Source of the DNA: Crotophaga sulcirostris
Taxonomy: Eukaryota > Chordata > Aves > Cuculiformes > Crotophagidae
NCBI GenBank assembly: GCA_013397455.1
Contig: VYZB01000283.1
Coordinates: forward strand, 257,757 to 321,756
DNA length: 64,000 bases
Direction of reading: 5' to 3'
The translations under genes and the position numbers were made by a program. Positions 1-13,080 of this stretch are shown here, one piece after another. The notes beneath the pieces were generated by a model that was not told the DNA's origin, did not search any database, and was given only the letters and a program-made list of their open reading frames with translations. Position 1 is the first letter of the stretch. Every line of letters starts with the position of its first letter.

Positions 1-435
1 CAACGCTGCTTTGGTTTCATGAGGTCACATGTGCTAGTCTGAGCATTCAAATCTGAGAACTGAAAAACGTAGCTTGTTTTTAAAGACACTGAGTTCACAA
101 CACTGTATCCACAAGAACAATGAGGTATTAAAGAAATTCCATTTTTAATTTAGCCTGCTTGAACCACAACATAATTTAGTTTTGTCCAGCTACCACATTA
201 CCACTACTTCTCTTTCTACCCTTTCAGTATTGGGGAAAATATGGTTGAGGTTTTTTCCTGCTGTTTCAGCAGTGGGGCTTTCTGCTAAGTTTTTGTAGCC
301 TCACTCGCAAAGCATCCACTTTCATTCTGAGAATCATGGAGCTATTTTTAGACCCACTTTAAAGGGGAAGCTGTCCCTTTCAGCATACTGTAACGTGATT
401 GCTTTTCCTTTTTATCAGTTCTACTTACAAGTTTA
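1..435. other. Intergenic, nothing recognised
   Basis: AT-rich sequence with no open frame, repeat family or RNA gene that I recognise. Confidence 0.5.
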
Positions 436-545
436 ATAGAATCATAGAATCACTTGGTTGGAAAAGACCTTTGAGATCATCGAGTCCAGCCGTACCTGTC
501 CACTACTAAACCACATCTCTAAGAACTTCATCTACCCATCTTAAT
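436..545 (-). mobile_element. CR1 LINE 3' end fragment
   Basis: Starts with the reversed CR1 tail (ATAGAATCATAGAAT) and continues with the family's 3' UTR wording (GGTTGGAAAAGACC, then GAGATCATCGAGTCCA and a TGTCCACTACTAAACCA block). The same block recurs in the longer copy at 3381. The tail is on the left, so the element lies on the minus strand. It is heavily 5' truncated, which is usual for CR1. The right boundary is approximate. Confidence 0.85.
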
Positions 546-3380
546 CTTAATCTCAAGATGCTTAGCAGTGTTGCCTATGTAAGGCAGAAAGCAAGGAATG
601 CTACAGTTTAAAAAATAGGGTGGAAAACTTGTTTCTGACTGTGAAACAGACGGTTCCGATGTTGAGACTATTGTCTCCCTTGATGGACTGTATTGTGTAG
701 CCGCAATTTTCTTTTGCTGCCTTTTCCACTATTTTACTTTCTCTCCCCTTGTTTTACCTCATTGCTTGAGAGAATTGTAAGCTGTGCCTGTAGCAAGGCT
801 GATGTACGTTTATAGTGCTTAGCACAAAAACATTCTGATCATTCATGAGAGAGCCTCTGTATAGTGCTGAACAAATAGATGTAAGGTGAAAAGTCAATAG
901 GTCTACAGATGTTTGAGGTGGAAAGCACTACCCAAAAGAGTGGTAACAACAGTGAGATTTGTAGAATGGGAGCTACATGTTAAGCAAGAAGATGACATTT
1001 TCTAATGTTATCTATGAGAGATTTAAGCAGTGAGGCACATGCGAACTGGATTTTGAGCTTATAGCAGAGTTGGAAGGGAGCAGAAGCCTTCAATTCTAAG
1101 TTCAGAAGAAGTAACTTTTTTAAAGCCTGTAGGAGCCAGAAAGGTTAGAGGATTCCAGCAAACACCTGGGAGGGTGATGGGTGTGGATAAAGAGCTGTGC
1201 AAATAGCAGGAACCTTAGGGGACTGCAGAACCCTGGGACCAACACAGAGAAAGGTTCAGCTGTTTGCTTCATGGAGGATTATGGTAAGAACGTTTCTTTC
1301 CCTTTTCTGAATGTTACGGCAGGTTTTTAATGTTCTCTCCTGCTTTCTGTCAGACATAGCTTTTGCCCATGCAAATGTCACAAGTGAAGTGCACTGCTCA
1401 GTGTAAGGATGGAAATTATCCCAGTGTGCCCGTGACAGAGGTGATGATTGTTTTGAGGACTCAGCTGTGCCTTGAACTGAAAGGATATCATTCAGATTGG
1501 TTAAACTAAATGCAATGTGCTAGAGGGGTGGACAGGTTGTTGGAGAGGGAATCTTGAACCTTGAATGGCTATGATGGAAACTGAGGATGAAGGTGGTGTA
1601 TTACTTCACGTGGTCCAGGGTGTAAAACTAGAAAAAAATGTTGGGAGGAAAAGAACAGACTGGTCTCATTTTAGCAATGGTAACAGCTTGTTCTTAGATC
1701 ATGGTGGTAAAATTAATTGTAGTTCAGAAATCAGTACTGAAAACCCCATATAAATCAATTATTGCATATTGATGACAAAAGCAGGAATGTGATTGTTTGT
1801 GTAAGGAGGATTAAAAAATCACTTAATCCTAAATTAACCATAAAGACTATTAAACAATATCAGCTGTAAGAAATATTTTTCATTTGACTGTGAATTATTT
1901 GCAACCAAAAGTTCTCAAAAAAGGCCACTGAAGTGATCTCCTGTCTCCTGATACTTAGCTTTGCCAAAACTTAGAGTGCTGATCATAATCTTTTTGTTAT
2001 CTCCAGAAAGGTTTTTTCTGTTGTTTCAAAAAGTCAAGCAGATAAAACTTATTGAGTTCACAGATGAAAAATATAATAAGCTGAATAGCCACCAATTTAC
2101 ATATTACTCCTGGAGGAGGGATAGTATCACAACTGGTGCTGTGAACACCACACTGACACCTGTGATGACAGGAGATCTTTCCATGGATCTAGTAGACCTT
2201 GTTGACTCATTTAAATCTCATTTAGAGGACAACATTCAGGAATGCTAAGTGAATATATTTACTTCCTGGTACAGAGTACATATTTGCTTGGTATCCTTAA
2301 GATAATCTATTTATCCCAGCTTTCTGGGATATTTTTACATTTAACTCCAAAGAATGTTACAAATGTAGTGCCAATATGGCAGAAATACAAAGCATTCTGA
2401 ATATATGAATCCAGATTATTACTTGGCTCAAACATGAAATATATTGCAGGCATTAAATGTTCTGTAAAACTTGCAGAATTTTGTGAAACCAGAAGAGCAT
2501 TGGTGCCAGGATTTATAAAAAGTGAATCCTGGTTGCCAGAATTCAAAGAAGAAATGAAGTAGTAACTGCAGACAAGTTTGCTTGACGTGGGTTTTGAGCA
2601 AAATCCTAGGAAAGCGTGGAAAAGATTCAGCTGAGAAGTGATCAAAATATAACGTCAGCTAACATATTTTGATAGGAAATGTGAAATATGATAAACTTTT
2701 ATGACTGATGCAAAAAAATGGTAGAATATTAAAAAGCAATATGGAAGAGAGCTAGCTTGTTTGCTTGCTGGGCTTATTGCAGCCAAATGCATTTTTCATA
2801 AAGGGATGCTAGTGCATCATAGAGCACAAAAAATTAAGCCAGCCTAGACAGTAAGACTTACCCCAGAAAGCAGTACCTCCAAAACTGAAATGAAGGCAGG
2901 AGAGATAAACAGGGCAGTAATGTTTGTGTAGAGGCACCAGTGAGACAGAAATCCTCACACAGCTCCAGCACGTCTCTGAAAGAATGTTGAAAAACTGGAA
3001 AGAGCAAAGAGTGACTTGCTAGGAAACTTGGAGATTGCCAAAAACACCTCACAGCAAAACGCTAGATAATGTCATGCATTTCACTTATCAAAAAGACACT
3101 GAGAAATAACTTGTTGACTTTAAGGCTTTAAGTTCTTCCGTGAGGAGGAAAGATGGGGCAGAGGTACTTTTACAGAAAGAGCAAGGACAGAGCAAGGAGC
3201 AGTGGCTGGAGACGGAAATGGGCAATGTGAAATAGAGGCACACCTTTCTGACATGGGTGTGATTGACCATGGCAAAACCACAAATAGGCACAGAGTATAT
3301 TGTTTGTATTGTTCAAACAATAACTAGATGTCTTTTAGGAAAGGTAGGTTACTCAGGTAAAGCTTTCATCTGCAGTATCC
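546..3380. other. Intergenic, nothing recognised
   Basis: AT-rich DNA with only short chance reading frames (for example 1961-2248 plus and 2307-2645 minus). These have no splice context, start context or protein family that I recognise. Confidence 0.5.
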
Positions 3381-3956
3381 ATAGAATCATAGAATAACTT
3401 GGTTGGAAAAGACCTTTGAGATCGAGTCCAACCGTCCTTGTCCACTACTAAACCAGATCCCTGAGAAACTCCTTTGCCCATCTTTTAAACACCTCCAGGG
3501 GTGGTGACTCAACCACCTCCCTGGGCAGCCTCTGCCAGTGTCTGACCACCCTTTCAGTGAAGAAATATTTCCTAATGTCTAGTCTTAACCTCCCCTGGTG
3601 CAGCTTGCGGCCACTTCCCCTTGTCCTATCCCCTGTCTCTTGGGAGAAGAGACCAACACTCACCTCGCTACAACCTCCTTTCAGGCAATTGTAGACAGTG
3701 ACGAGGTCTCCCCTCAGCCTCCTCCTCTCCAGGCTAAACAACCCCAGTTCCCTCAGCCACTCCTCATAAGACTTGTTCTCCAGCCCCTTCCCCAGCTGTA
3801 TTGCCCTTCCCTGATTGTGCTCCAGCCCCTCGATGTCCTTCTTGTAGTGAGGGGCCCAAAACTGAACCCAGGATTCGAGGTGTGGCCTCACCAGTGCTGA
3901 GTGCAGGGGCACAATCACTGCCCTGGTCATGCTGGCCATGCTGTTTCTAGGCACTA
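3381..3956 (-). mobile_element. CR1 LINE, 3' part with open ORF2 end
   Basis: Minus-strand CR1 copy with tail ATAGAATCATAGAAT at 3381-3395. A 168-codon frame (3954 to 3448, minus) reads the C-terminal end of the CR1 ORF2 reverse transcriptase protein, with the family blocks [44 protein letters not shown] and [17 protein letters not shown]. The frame has no stop over its length, so this is one of the younger or better preserved copies here, but it lacks the endonuclease and the RT catalytic core and cannot move by itself. It is 5' truncated at about 3956. Confidence 0.93.
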
Positions 3957-6900
3957 GGGGATCAAGCTGGACCGTATATAGGGAAGGCTTTCAATTTGAA
4001 ACAGTGTGGATCTGTGTGTATTCATAACACTAACAAAATAATAGCCAGGTTATCCAAAACCAAGCTACTGAGATAGATCAGAGTTCACCTGCTTCTTTTT
4101 AAATTGTCATCACCATGGTTGCTGTCTGTAGTCAAGCCCATATGACACACCTACATACCTTTTACTTCTAGGCAGGATGACTGGGCTCTTTTGCATGTTG
4201 CTCACTGTATTCTTTTGAAGGTCTGTGGATTTTTTTCCTCTCAACAAAACCTGGTTTGAGGACAGAACAGTTAGTCGTGTTCCTTGAATTTGTGTTAAGT
4301 ATTGTCAGACCAGCTGCATTTGGTCAGTAGTACAGCATATTACATTAGCTCTCATTTTATATTGTTTTTAAAACGTTATATCTTTTCCATAACTTCCTGA
4401 TACTGATGTATAAATAAGGATCTTTATAGCAGTTCTGGATGCTCAGTAGTCTAAGCTGAGAGGCTGTAGCCCTGATGCTTCATAAATCCCACCTTCCAGT
4501 GCTCTCCAGAAAAAATCTATGGGTGCAATCTGAATGCACATCTGGCATAGGTGAACCACAAGCCAGCTTGTCACACTTGCTCACTGTCCTTTGCCTTTGC
4601 ACATTTGAGATTCTAATATTAATAAATCTTTTTCCTCCTGTTAGCAGCTGAATTGGCTGCCACTGGCAATAGTAAATGAGCAATAACTTCACAATGCTGC
4701 CAGGATGCTTTCTGCTTTGTGGCTGGAGGGTTTGAGTGAAACTTTGCTGCTTACTCCAGCCTTGTTTCACCACACAGCGGCAGTGTGTGATCACAAAGCT
4801 TTGCTCCATGCCAGATTTGACTTTTTTTGTGACTGAGTAGCACGCAGTAATGCTGGATTGTTGTTGTGGCCAGGCTGAAATTACTCATGTATGCAACATA
4901 TGGACAGGTCCTGGGCCCTTGGATGCCTCTGCCATTGATTTTTGGGTGCGACTGTGGCCAAACCACCCAGTGGTTTGTGTCTCTGTTCCCTTCTCAGTAA
5001 AATTAATAGGGATATTTTTGTGAGGCTAGCACAAAGTTCGTTTAATGCTGATACTGTTTTTGATAACCAATGAAAGCATTAAAACATAGTTGTGGAATGT
5101 TCATACCAGTAACTTGAAAAATAATCTTCTGTGGTTTAAAGCCTTCCTATTAGTATAAAGAGGAATGCACTTACCTTGAGGAAAGAAAACTTCCTTTTGA
5201 ATAAAAATGTTGTTTTATCTTATCTGAGAGTATTAACAGCAGGTTAAACTTACTAGAACAAGTATGAAATAGCATCAGCCCTGCAGCAGAGGTCACTGCT
5301 GCATTGTTTGGATGAATGTTGTCATGTGGCCAATAGGCCTGGTGAAAAGGATTTCTAATTCACAATAAATATTGGGATTTCAACAAAATAAACGTTTCCC
5401 TAAAATTTTTGTTTCCTAGAAACAGAGGAAGAGCACCAGATGAACTGTACATACAGAGCTCATACTCCTGAGATTATGTAGCTATTTGAAAAACTTGGTC
5501 TTAACAGTTTCTCAGGCTGATAGAAAGCTCTCGCAGACAGATATAACACAGACAGCTATTTTCACATCATGTCTTTCACTCTTAACACCCACAGAATTGA
5601 GAAGAACCAGTATGACAGAGCAGTCAGCCCAGGTTTGTGTCTTATTGGAAAGAGGGGACCCAAAAGCAGGGTCCTGGTTCCATGGGGGAGATCAAGTCTG
5701 TGGGGCTGGTGCTGTGCCAGTAGCCAGTCTGCCCATGCTGGGCAGGGCAACGTCCTGGGGCTGCTTGGCCTGCTAAGGAGCTGAAGGAGTCATGCACACA
5801 AACTGTTGCCTTATCCTGGAGCCATTCAGGTCACAGTGTTAGGGTGAGTCTGCTTGGCAGGTCTGGGTAGAGGTGAACAGTTCGGAGCGGAAAGGACAGA
5901 AAAGAGACCCAATCCAGGAGTAGCGGACCAGGACTGTAGGCAGGAATTCATGCAGACCTGCTTGAATTGGGTAGAAATTCATCATACCTCAGATACCTGA
6001 AATATTTTATGTTTAATACATTAGCATTTTCAGATATTGACAAACTATATCTGTTACATAAAAAACTACGTTTTCTGTAGAGGAAATATTAGGACATAAG
6101 TAGTTGTGCGAAATAGGAAACATAACCTGGAAGAGCATCAGCCTGATTTTCCGGTGTTTCAGGCAAGTGTCACAAGCGGGTCCTTCTCACGTACAGATTA
6201 TTTCCTCTGTGCTATTTATAAATGCACAACAGTAGGAAATGGGACAAGTGAAGCAGTTCAGGACAAACTGATGATATCCCTTTGAGCAATGTAAAAATAC
6301 TAAAGGAAAAAATTCAAACAATATTTTACCTTTCAAATCAAACAATTCTGAATATTAAAATTACTTATTATAAATGCAAAAGGACCTCTCTCTCAATGAA
6401 CACATTAAGTGTCAATAATGTGTTAAGAAATAATAGCTTATGTGCCATAAATTTTCAACTCCTTTACCTCTTTATGGATTATACCTTGGTAATACTCGTT
6501 TAAGAATACTTACCCATTTCACACCATTGATCACCTTACAGATTCCAGCAACATTTCTGAAGTGAGGTGGGGTAGAAGAGTCTCAGATGTAGTGTCATAA
6601 TTGGTGATCTTGACTCAATAGCACCTGAAAGTTTTTTCAGGATGCTTTTCAAGATGAGGACTAATTGCACCCATTGTTTTACCCAGTACAGACTACTGAA
6701 CCTGGAAGAAAGATGAAGAAAAGTGGTATCCTGCCAGGACTTTGTTTTTCCTTATTTAAGTAGAAAGATTCCTTACTAGCTTTAAATCCAAATCTGTAAA
6801 TCAACATTTTTGTACAATCTTGAAATATGTGAGCCTGTTGTGCTTCAGTAATTTTTGGAGTATTATCAGGGGTTCTTTATTATTTTAATCATGGTTTTAG

Positions 6901-9100
6901 AGAGTATTTGGAAATGTGGTGAACTCCCTTAATAGAAAGCTATAATGAATGGCCTTTGTCCATTAAAAGGAACCATAATTAAGCACAGCACCAGATCTCT
7001 CTGTTCCCAGACATAATCCTGTAAGAACAGTGATCAAGGGATAAGCAAAGAAAAAAAACAGGGACCCCCTGATTATAATTTTCAAAACCTTAAAGACTGC
7101 ACTGCGGTCAGTGAGATGCACATCTAGGGGAAAGAGAGAGGAAAGGGCAGTGGAAGACTCCACTGTCCTGAAAAAGCCTGCCAAAAGCAAAGCATAGGTG
7201 CAAGGAAGAAGGGTTTTGTTACCCTCCTTTATTCCCAGAAAACAATGCAAAAGGGATTTAAAACCAGAATTTGGGTTATGAGAAATAAGTGGCAAAGCCT
7301 CACTGAAATGAAAGAGAAAAAAGAATAGAAAAAAGGATTTCACCCCTACCAAACCAGCTAGCAGGGGCCATGTCCAAACCATTTCTGAACATTATTTACA
7401 CAAAGATTATTTCCAATCACAGCTGAACTAGGTTAGTATTAAAGTAAATTTCTGGGCTTGATTACACACTGCTGTACATTCTGACTCCACTCTGGTAGGT
7501 TACTTAAGTGTGTCCTTGATCTGCCTAAGGGAGGCTGTAGAATTCAGGAGGTGATGTGGAGATCAGGACCTGAGCTCCTGAGACTAAGCAATACCTCAGC
7601 TACTCTGGGCCTTTCTGTACCCCATGCTGAGTCCACCAAGCAAGACACTGTTCATGTGACCAATTATATTAACCTCTTCTTCACATCTTTACTCCATATT
7701 TTTCAATGGGAACTTCTGGATAGTTGGATCCTTAGCTCTTCTTTTCCAGAGAGGTCACAATCTCTCTCTTTTCTTTATAGCTAATTGTTTGTGGCTATTT
7801 GGTCTTGTGAGTTCTCAAGTTCTCTGAAAAACCAGTCCAAACTATTTATCAAACTGAAAAAAGTATAAACACAAACCTCTATCAAACATGTGGATCTGCC
7901 TGTACCAGTTGCAGTTCTGCAAAGGATACAGAGGGTAAAACTCCAGTCATAAGCGATCCTGCTGAAATGAATGCTAGCTAAACATTTTTAAAGCAGGACT
8001 GAATATTTCCATCATCATGTGGAGCTTATATAACTCTTTCCTGGAATTTTACCACATTTTAGATTTTTATGTATTACGTATTATGATCATGCATCAGTGT
8101 TGGCATGAGGAAAAAAATCCTACAGTTAATAAACCCAAACTGTCCCAGGAACTCTTAACACAAGCATTCTGGAGTGATTTTGGCACTTGTCCCTGGCATC
8201 AAAAGTCCCTTATATCATTCCATTATAGTCTGTTCTGTTCCTAATTATTTAAGAAACCAAGAACCTTTTATAAATTCCTACCTGGTACTAGCAGGCCACT
8301 GCTGTGGAGTCCTTTATGGAACTGTCCTTCAGCTATGAAAGGCAACACAAGCTGGAGAGTAGCAGTAACAGACTAAGATTTAGTCAAGAATGGGAATAAA
8401 TGCAAAAACCTGTTGGTGTTTTCAAGCAAGTTGCACCAGAGATGTGCTGCAATCATGGTTTCTGTTAGCCAGGAATGTCTGGACCAGATTAAGTGCTCAG
8501 TTGTATGCAATACTAACAGTGCAAAGCAATGGAGGTGAGATTTTTTTTTGAAGCATCCAAGGGACTTATGTGTTTCAGAAACTTCATCCAGAAACTTTTG
8601 TGTGTAGGAATAACTTGAGCTATAAAAGATGATTAGTGATTTTTTTAAAATAAACAACAGAGCATTGCTTTAATATTTTAGTTAGTGCTTAAGTAAAGTA
8701 AAAAATGTAAGCTATTTCCTGAGTCGATAGTTGTTCTTGCCAAAGACTACAATGAACACTCAGTCAAGAGTCGTACTTCACCCTCATGATCCCTGACCAC
8801 GCTGAAACACGGTTTTAAAACCTGCTGCTCCCCCAGCTCCAGTGATTTCCCAGTTGTCCACCCTCCTCGGTATATTGTTGGAAGCTTTTCCAAATCCTCT
8901 CTCCAGTTTTCTGTATGTGGGAGGCTCAAACGCCTCTTTTCTGCCCCATTTTTTGCTATGATTCTTATACAAAATTATCCACCATTACTTGTTGAGGATT
9001 AAGAAATCTGCCTTTATTTCTGTCTTCTATCCAGAAGAGAGCCTTGGCTAAAATTTATTCTTGTGAATAATTTAACATGGTGTTAAATTCATTGTGGCTG
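3957..9100. other. Intergenic, nothing recognised
   Basis: About 5 kb of AT-rich sequence. Reading frames here are short and in conflicting frames (5486-5776 plus overlaps 5562-5750 minus). No exon, RNA gene or repeat family was recognised. Confidence 0.45.
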
Positions 9101-9330
9101 AACAGAATAGCTGAGGTTGGGAGGGACCTCTGGAGACCATCTAGTCCACCCCCTTGCTTAAAGAAGGGTCAGCTAGAGCAGGTTGCCCAAGGCCTTATCC
9201 AGTTAAGGTTTAAATATATCCAAGAATGAAGGTTCCACTACTTCTCTGTGCAACCTATTACAGTGTTCAGCCACTGTCGCAGGGCTTAACTTTCTCCCTC
9301 CTTCTGCGAGTAATTTTCTAAATTGCTGTG
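9101..9330 (-). mobile_element. Old CR1 LINE fragment
   Basis: Reversed CR1 3' end with blocks GAGGTTGGGAGGGACCTCTGG, CATCTAGTCCA, AGCTAGAGCAGGTTGCCCAAGG and CAACCTATTACAGTGTTCAGCCA. The ATTCTATG tail is reduced to AACAGAATAG. The many substitutions mean it is older than the copies at 3381 or 49288. The right edge is uncertain. Confidence 0.8.
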
Positions 9331-10544
9331 GAAAGCATTGTCCTGCTTGTCAAAGAGCTCAGTTTGGGTTTAGACTTATCTCTAGGTTCTCGTTTAGACT
9401 CTAATTCTGCATTATGCTGCAGGACAAATACAATAGACAAGCTTTCACAAAGACTCATCCTGCTTTGTTTTCTCCGCCTGAGATATTTTCTTCCTTTGCC
9501 CTGATAAAAGTAGTCTTGGCAATAGAGACATTTATGGAAAAATATTTCTTCTAAAGTGTTCCCTGCCTGCTATTTTGGCTTGTCCCTTTTTATGGTTCTC
9601 TTTCCTAGTTCCATATTCTTTTCTGTTGATTCCCAATTGACATCTGCATTGGTAAAACTGGAAAGAGCAGGATGTAGAACCAAATCAAGAAGCCCTGGTA
9701 GATGTATACTAGCTATGCTGTTTCTTCCACTGTAGTTGTCTTGGGCTGATGTAGAGGTGGCCCCAATGAGGCACTTTCCTGATTTTCTTAAACCAAGTTT
9801 GCTTATAGGAAGGTCAGAAGAACTGCTTACCTCAATTTCCAGATCTGTCTCTGCATGACATGACATTGGTTTTAGTCTACCCTCAAAAGCTGTCAAACAA
9901 ACACTTATTTCTCTCTCAAGGTGCACTCTGTGCTTGAGAATAACTACTGTAACATTGTATGGGTACTGGGGAATGTGCCTTAGCATTGACAAAAACCACC
10001 AACATGAAAACCATTCAAAAACTATGACTTCTTTCTGTTAACATCCAATCTGATGCCCCCACATGCAGGAAATGCAACCGATGTTGAAAGTGATGATAAG
10101 GGACTGTTTCGTGTTGTGCAACTAAGATTCACAATTAATGTAAAGAACTGGAAAGCTACTGAAGCCTCTGTGAGATTTTTGTACCTACCTGCAATTCTGG
10201 AAGTTGCTGTAACTTGGTTACTAAGATATTGTTATTACTCAACACAAAGGACGATCACAAGGGTGAGATGGTGGCTTCTTTGTAGAATGTTACAGGATAC
10301 TGAGGCCAGTGTCTCCCATGTAAAAGACAATACCTTGACTGCCAGTCTGAGAAGTTCAGAGAAGCAGGTCTGCTGATAAAGTAGCAATACAACCAAAGAG
10401 CATAATCAGAAAATATCTATTCCTCATTATTTGATCCTGGCACCTCACATTTCCCCTTCAAAGTAGAATTTAGAGCAGCAGTCTCTAGTTGATCCATCCA
10501 CATATTCCAAGAGAGATCAACAGATCTGTCTTCCACTGAAGAAG
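9331..10544. other. Intergenic, no supported gene
   Basis: A 140-codon minus frame (9992 to 9570) and a 107-codon plus frame (10053-10376) occur here. Neither resembles a family I know, neither shows exon borders, and frames of this length are expected by chance in a window this size. Confidence 0.4.
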
Positions 10545-10740
10545 TGCATAAACCTGTTTTCAAAAATCCTGTCTGACAGGGACTCCAAGGTCTCCTTAGA
10601 CATTTTGTTCCAGGCCATCTGTTATGTGAGTGACTCTGCTTTTTGAGAAAGTTCTTCCAAATGCCTCCTCTTAGATCATCTTTGCTGTAATTTTACAGCA
10701 CTGCATCCTGCCCTGTCTGGTCTGCACAGAGCTCTGTGGC
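10545..10740 (-). mobile_element. Degraded LINE remnant (CR1/L3-like)
   Basis: Weak match in word order to a reversed CR1/L3 3' region: a GACAGGGACTCCAAGGTCTCCTTAG block (10575 on), then TTTGTTCCAGGCCATCTG, then GAAAGTTCTTCC. These correspond to the usual 'gggactccacaacctccc', 'gttccagtgcctgacca' and 'agttcttcct' words. No tail is visible. Alternative: chance similarity. Confidence 0.4.
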
Positions 10741-12369
10741 AACCTTTTATGTTTCTAAATTCATTATTTCTAAATTCAGCTCCTTCCATGGTGAAATGAG
10801 CGATCGTAATCCTTTCAGTCATTGCGTGGATCACAATTTTGTCAGTTTCTTTTCTAAAGACTATAGTTTATTTTCAGTATTGTTATTACCTAGAAATAGT
10901 ATGTGTGTTGGTTCTTAGAACTGGAAATGAATCACTGATTCTTTTTCTGGTTTCTGGGCAGACTCTGGACAGGACCTGAAGACAACTTTCAGAATACTTA
11001 AGAAAAGATGGTATGGAAGTTCTTGGGGTCAATTCTGGTACAACATTGAATTATTTTTTCGATCTGCAGTAAGCATACTGTGACTATTCTAGGTTATCAC
11101 TGATGTTATCTAGAGCAGAACTGACCTTTTAATTCCTATTAAGAGTTTGTGGTCTCTTACTTTGAGACCAGCATATACTCAAGTCTTTGTGGTATCCTGT
11201 CACTGGGGTGTCCAGTCACTGGCATGTGACTGACACCACTTGTGTGTTTAACACGCCAAATGGCATAAACACCAGTAACAAAGTACATTTACAGGGAGGT
11301 TTATTGAAGCTCCTTTGTACAGCTTTGGTTTTAATTTGCTGGATGTCTGCAAGATGCTACATAATTAACATAAATTGGAAGGATTGTTTTAAGCCCAGGT
11401 AAGGAATCTATGGCATCTAGAATACATACCTGTAATCTATTTCTGGACCAAAGATCACAGTGTAGGAGTTACTAGGATTACAGAGCACTATCTCTTTATA
11501 TCCTTTAGGTTCTGAATTGCAGAAAGCAATTCAATTCTGATAAAAGGTGATTTTTTTGAGAATGCCCACAAGGATAAGAGTTAAAGAATAACATATGCAA
11601 TGAAAAATCATGTCTTTCATGTTTGTAAGTGATATTTTAGACATGGTTTGGGACACAGACTTCTAGTTCCATACATATTACAAATAAGTAAATACAGCAG
11701 CACTTAAAAGCTCACATTGTATATGAATGGCCAAACTGAGCAATGTAGGCCCATAGCAAAATAAAGGTTTCCCAAGGGATCTAAAAAGTCCATCTACTGT
11801 TTAGATTCAACATGTTTATTAAGCCACTGCTTCCTCTCACAAGCCATCATCGGGCACACACCTGGGTATCTGAAAATGTCATTACACAGAGCAGAGCCCA
11901 CTGAAGGATTCCAAGTGTGGCTTTAGGTCCAGCAGAGAGTAAATTGGAGACCGTCACTATGTTCTTCCTTCTTTGACTGCTCAGGTTATTTCTCAAGTGT
12001 ATATAAAAGTATACATGTTCCTTTCCTGGGTTAAGTAGAGATGTTCTGTACACCTAGGTAAAACCCGGTATTTAATATCTTTTAATAAGGAAATTATACA
12101 TCATGATTCCAAGATTCTTTTCACCTCTACGTACTATTGCCGCTTGATTTTATGTACAAACAAAATGGTACATTTGACTGCTTTTGTCTTTTGCCCTCTT
12201 TTGTGTGCCACTCCTTTTGGGCATCCGGCTCTCACCTCAGATATAAATAGACTCTTTCTATTTATCTAATTCATTAGTTCACAATTCCGATTCATTATTA
12301 CATTAAGGTCTTTTAATAGATCTCACTGGACTCAAATATGTGCATAATATCCACTGAAGTAAATAATAC
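10741..12369. other. Intergenic, nothing recognised
   Basis: AT-rich DNA between two repeat remnants. The part just below 12370 may include the 3' UTR of the R2-like element, but it has no recognisable feature and no flanking 28S rRNA sequence. Confidence 0.4.
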
Positions 12370-13080
12370 TCAATTTGATAGATGACAAGCAACACTTTCT
12401 TCTCGGGAACTGAAAAGTCCCAATTCAGTTAACAGTTCATAATTGCCTTGATACCACTTCCTGAGTCCTCCCAGAGGAAATCCCATAAACTTAACAGAGG
12501 CAGCACTTGTTAGCTCTTGTACTTGGTCTTTCAGATGCTGGTATTTATTTACTTTTTCTGCCACCACATCTGCCAGGGATGTTGTTTTACTCTCATACCT
12601 TAGCCTGGTCTGATTTAACAAACACCAGGTCTGGTTTATACAATTCATTATGTTCATCTCTCAGCAACAGTTCTTGGGATACAACCCATTCTTTCTTTTT
12701 TGCTTCCCCTGCCAGTAGTTCACAAAGTTGACTGTGTCTTTTAATCCTGAAGTCTTGGACCACAGAACCCAGTGATATGCAAGCAGGTTTCATTCTCTAC
12801 TTAGCAATGCCAACATGATTTGATTTGAGTCCCTTATCTGCCCCTTGCCAGAAATTGTCATGTGGGGTAGATATTAGCACATAACTGTACCATTACAATG
12901 AGCTTTATGTGAGGAATGACCCTGTAATATACAATCCAACTGTTAATGATTTTATCCTCCTCAAAGTTGGAAATTCCGTGGCCCCGGGATACCAACTTAG
13001 TCCAATTTACAAATTCTTGTTTACACCAGTTACAGGGTCTCAGAAAGATGCCTTTTGGGGTGGGTATCTCCCATTCTGGT
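12370..13080 (-). mobile_element. R2-clade-like LINE fossil (zinc finger + endonuclease)
   Basis: Reading the minus strand downward from 13079 gives a protein-like series in the order expected for the C-terminal third of an R2 ORF. First comes NWTKLVSRGHGISNF (about 13005-12960), then DKIINSW and VQLCANIYP, ending at 12864. Next is a zinc motif C-x2-C-x8-H-x4-C with its Cys and His codons at 12815, 12806, 12779 and 12764. After one frameshift follow VVQDFRIKRH and KPDLVFV of the restriction-like endonuclease. After a small deletion with a second frameshift come EKVNKYQHLKDQVQELT and FPLGGLRKWYQGN, with LTELGLFSSREES near the end at about 12372. Stops interrupt the first block at 12858-12860, 12834-12836 and 12801-12803. 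The second catalytic Asp region after KPD is lost. This is a dead, 5'-truncated copy. R2 elements are known to insert into 28S rRNA genes; no rRNA sequence flanks it here. A related REL-endonuclease LINE family remains possible. Confidence 0.85.

Noticed and set aside
9570..9992. 140-codon minus-strand frame in AT-rich DNA
   Set aside because: Ser-rich product without domain, start context or splice support; one or two frames of this length are expected by chance in 64 kb.
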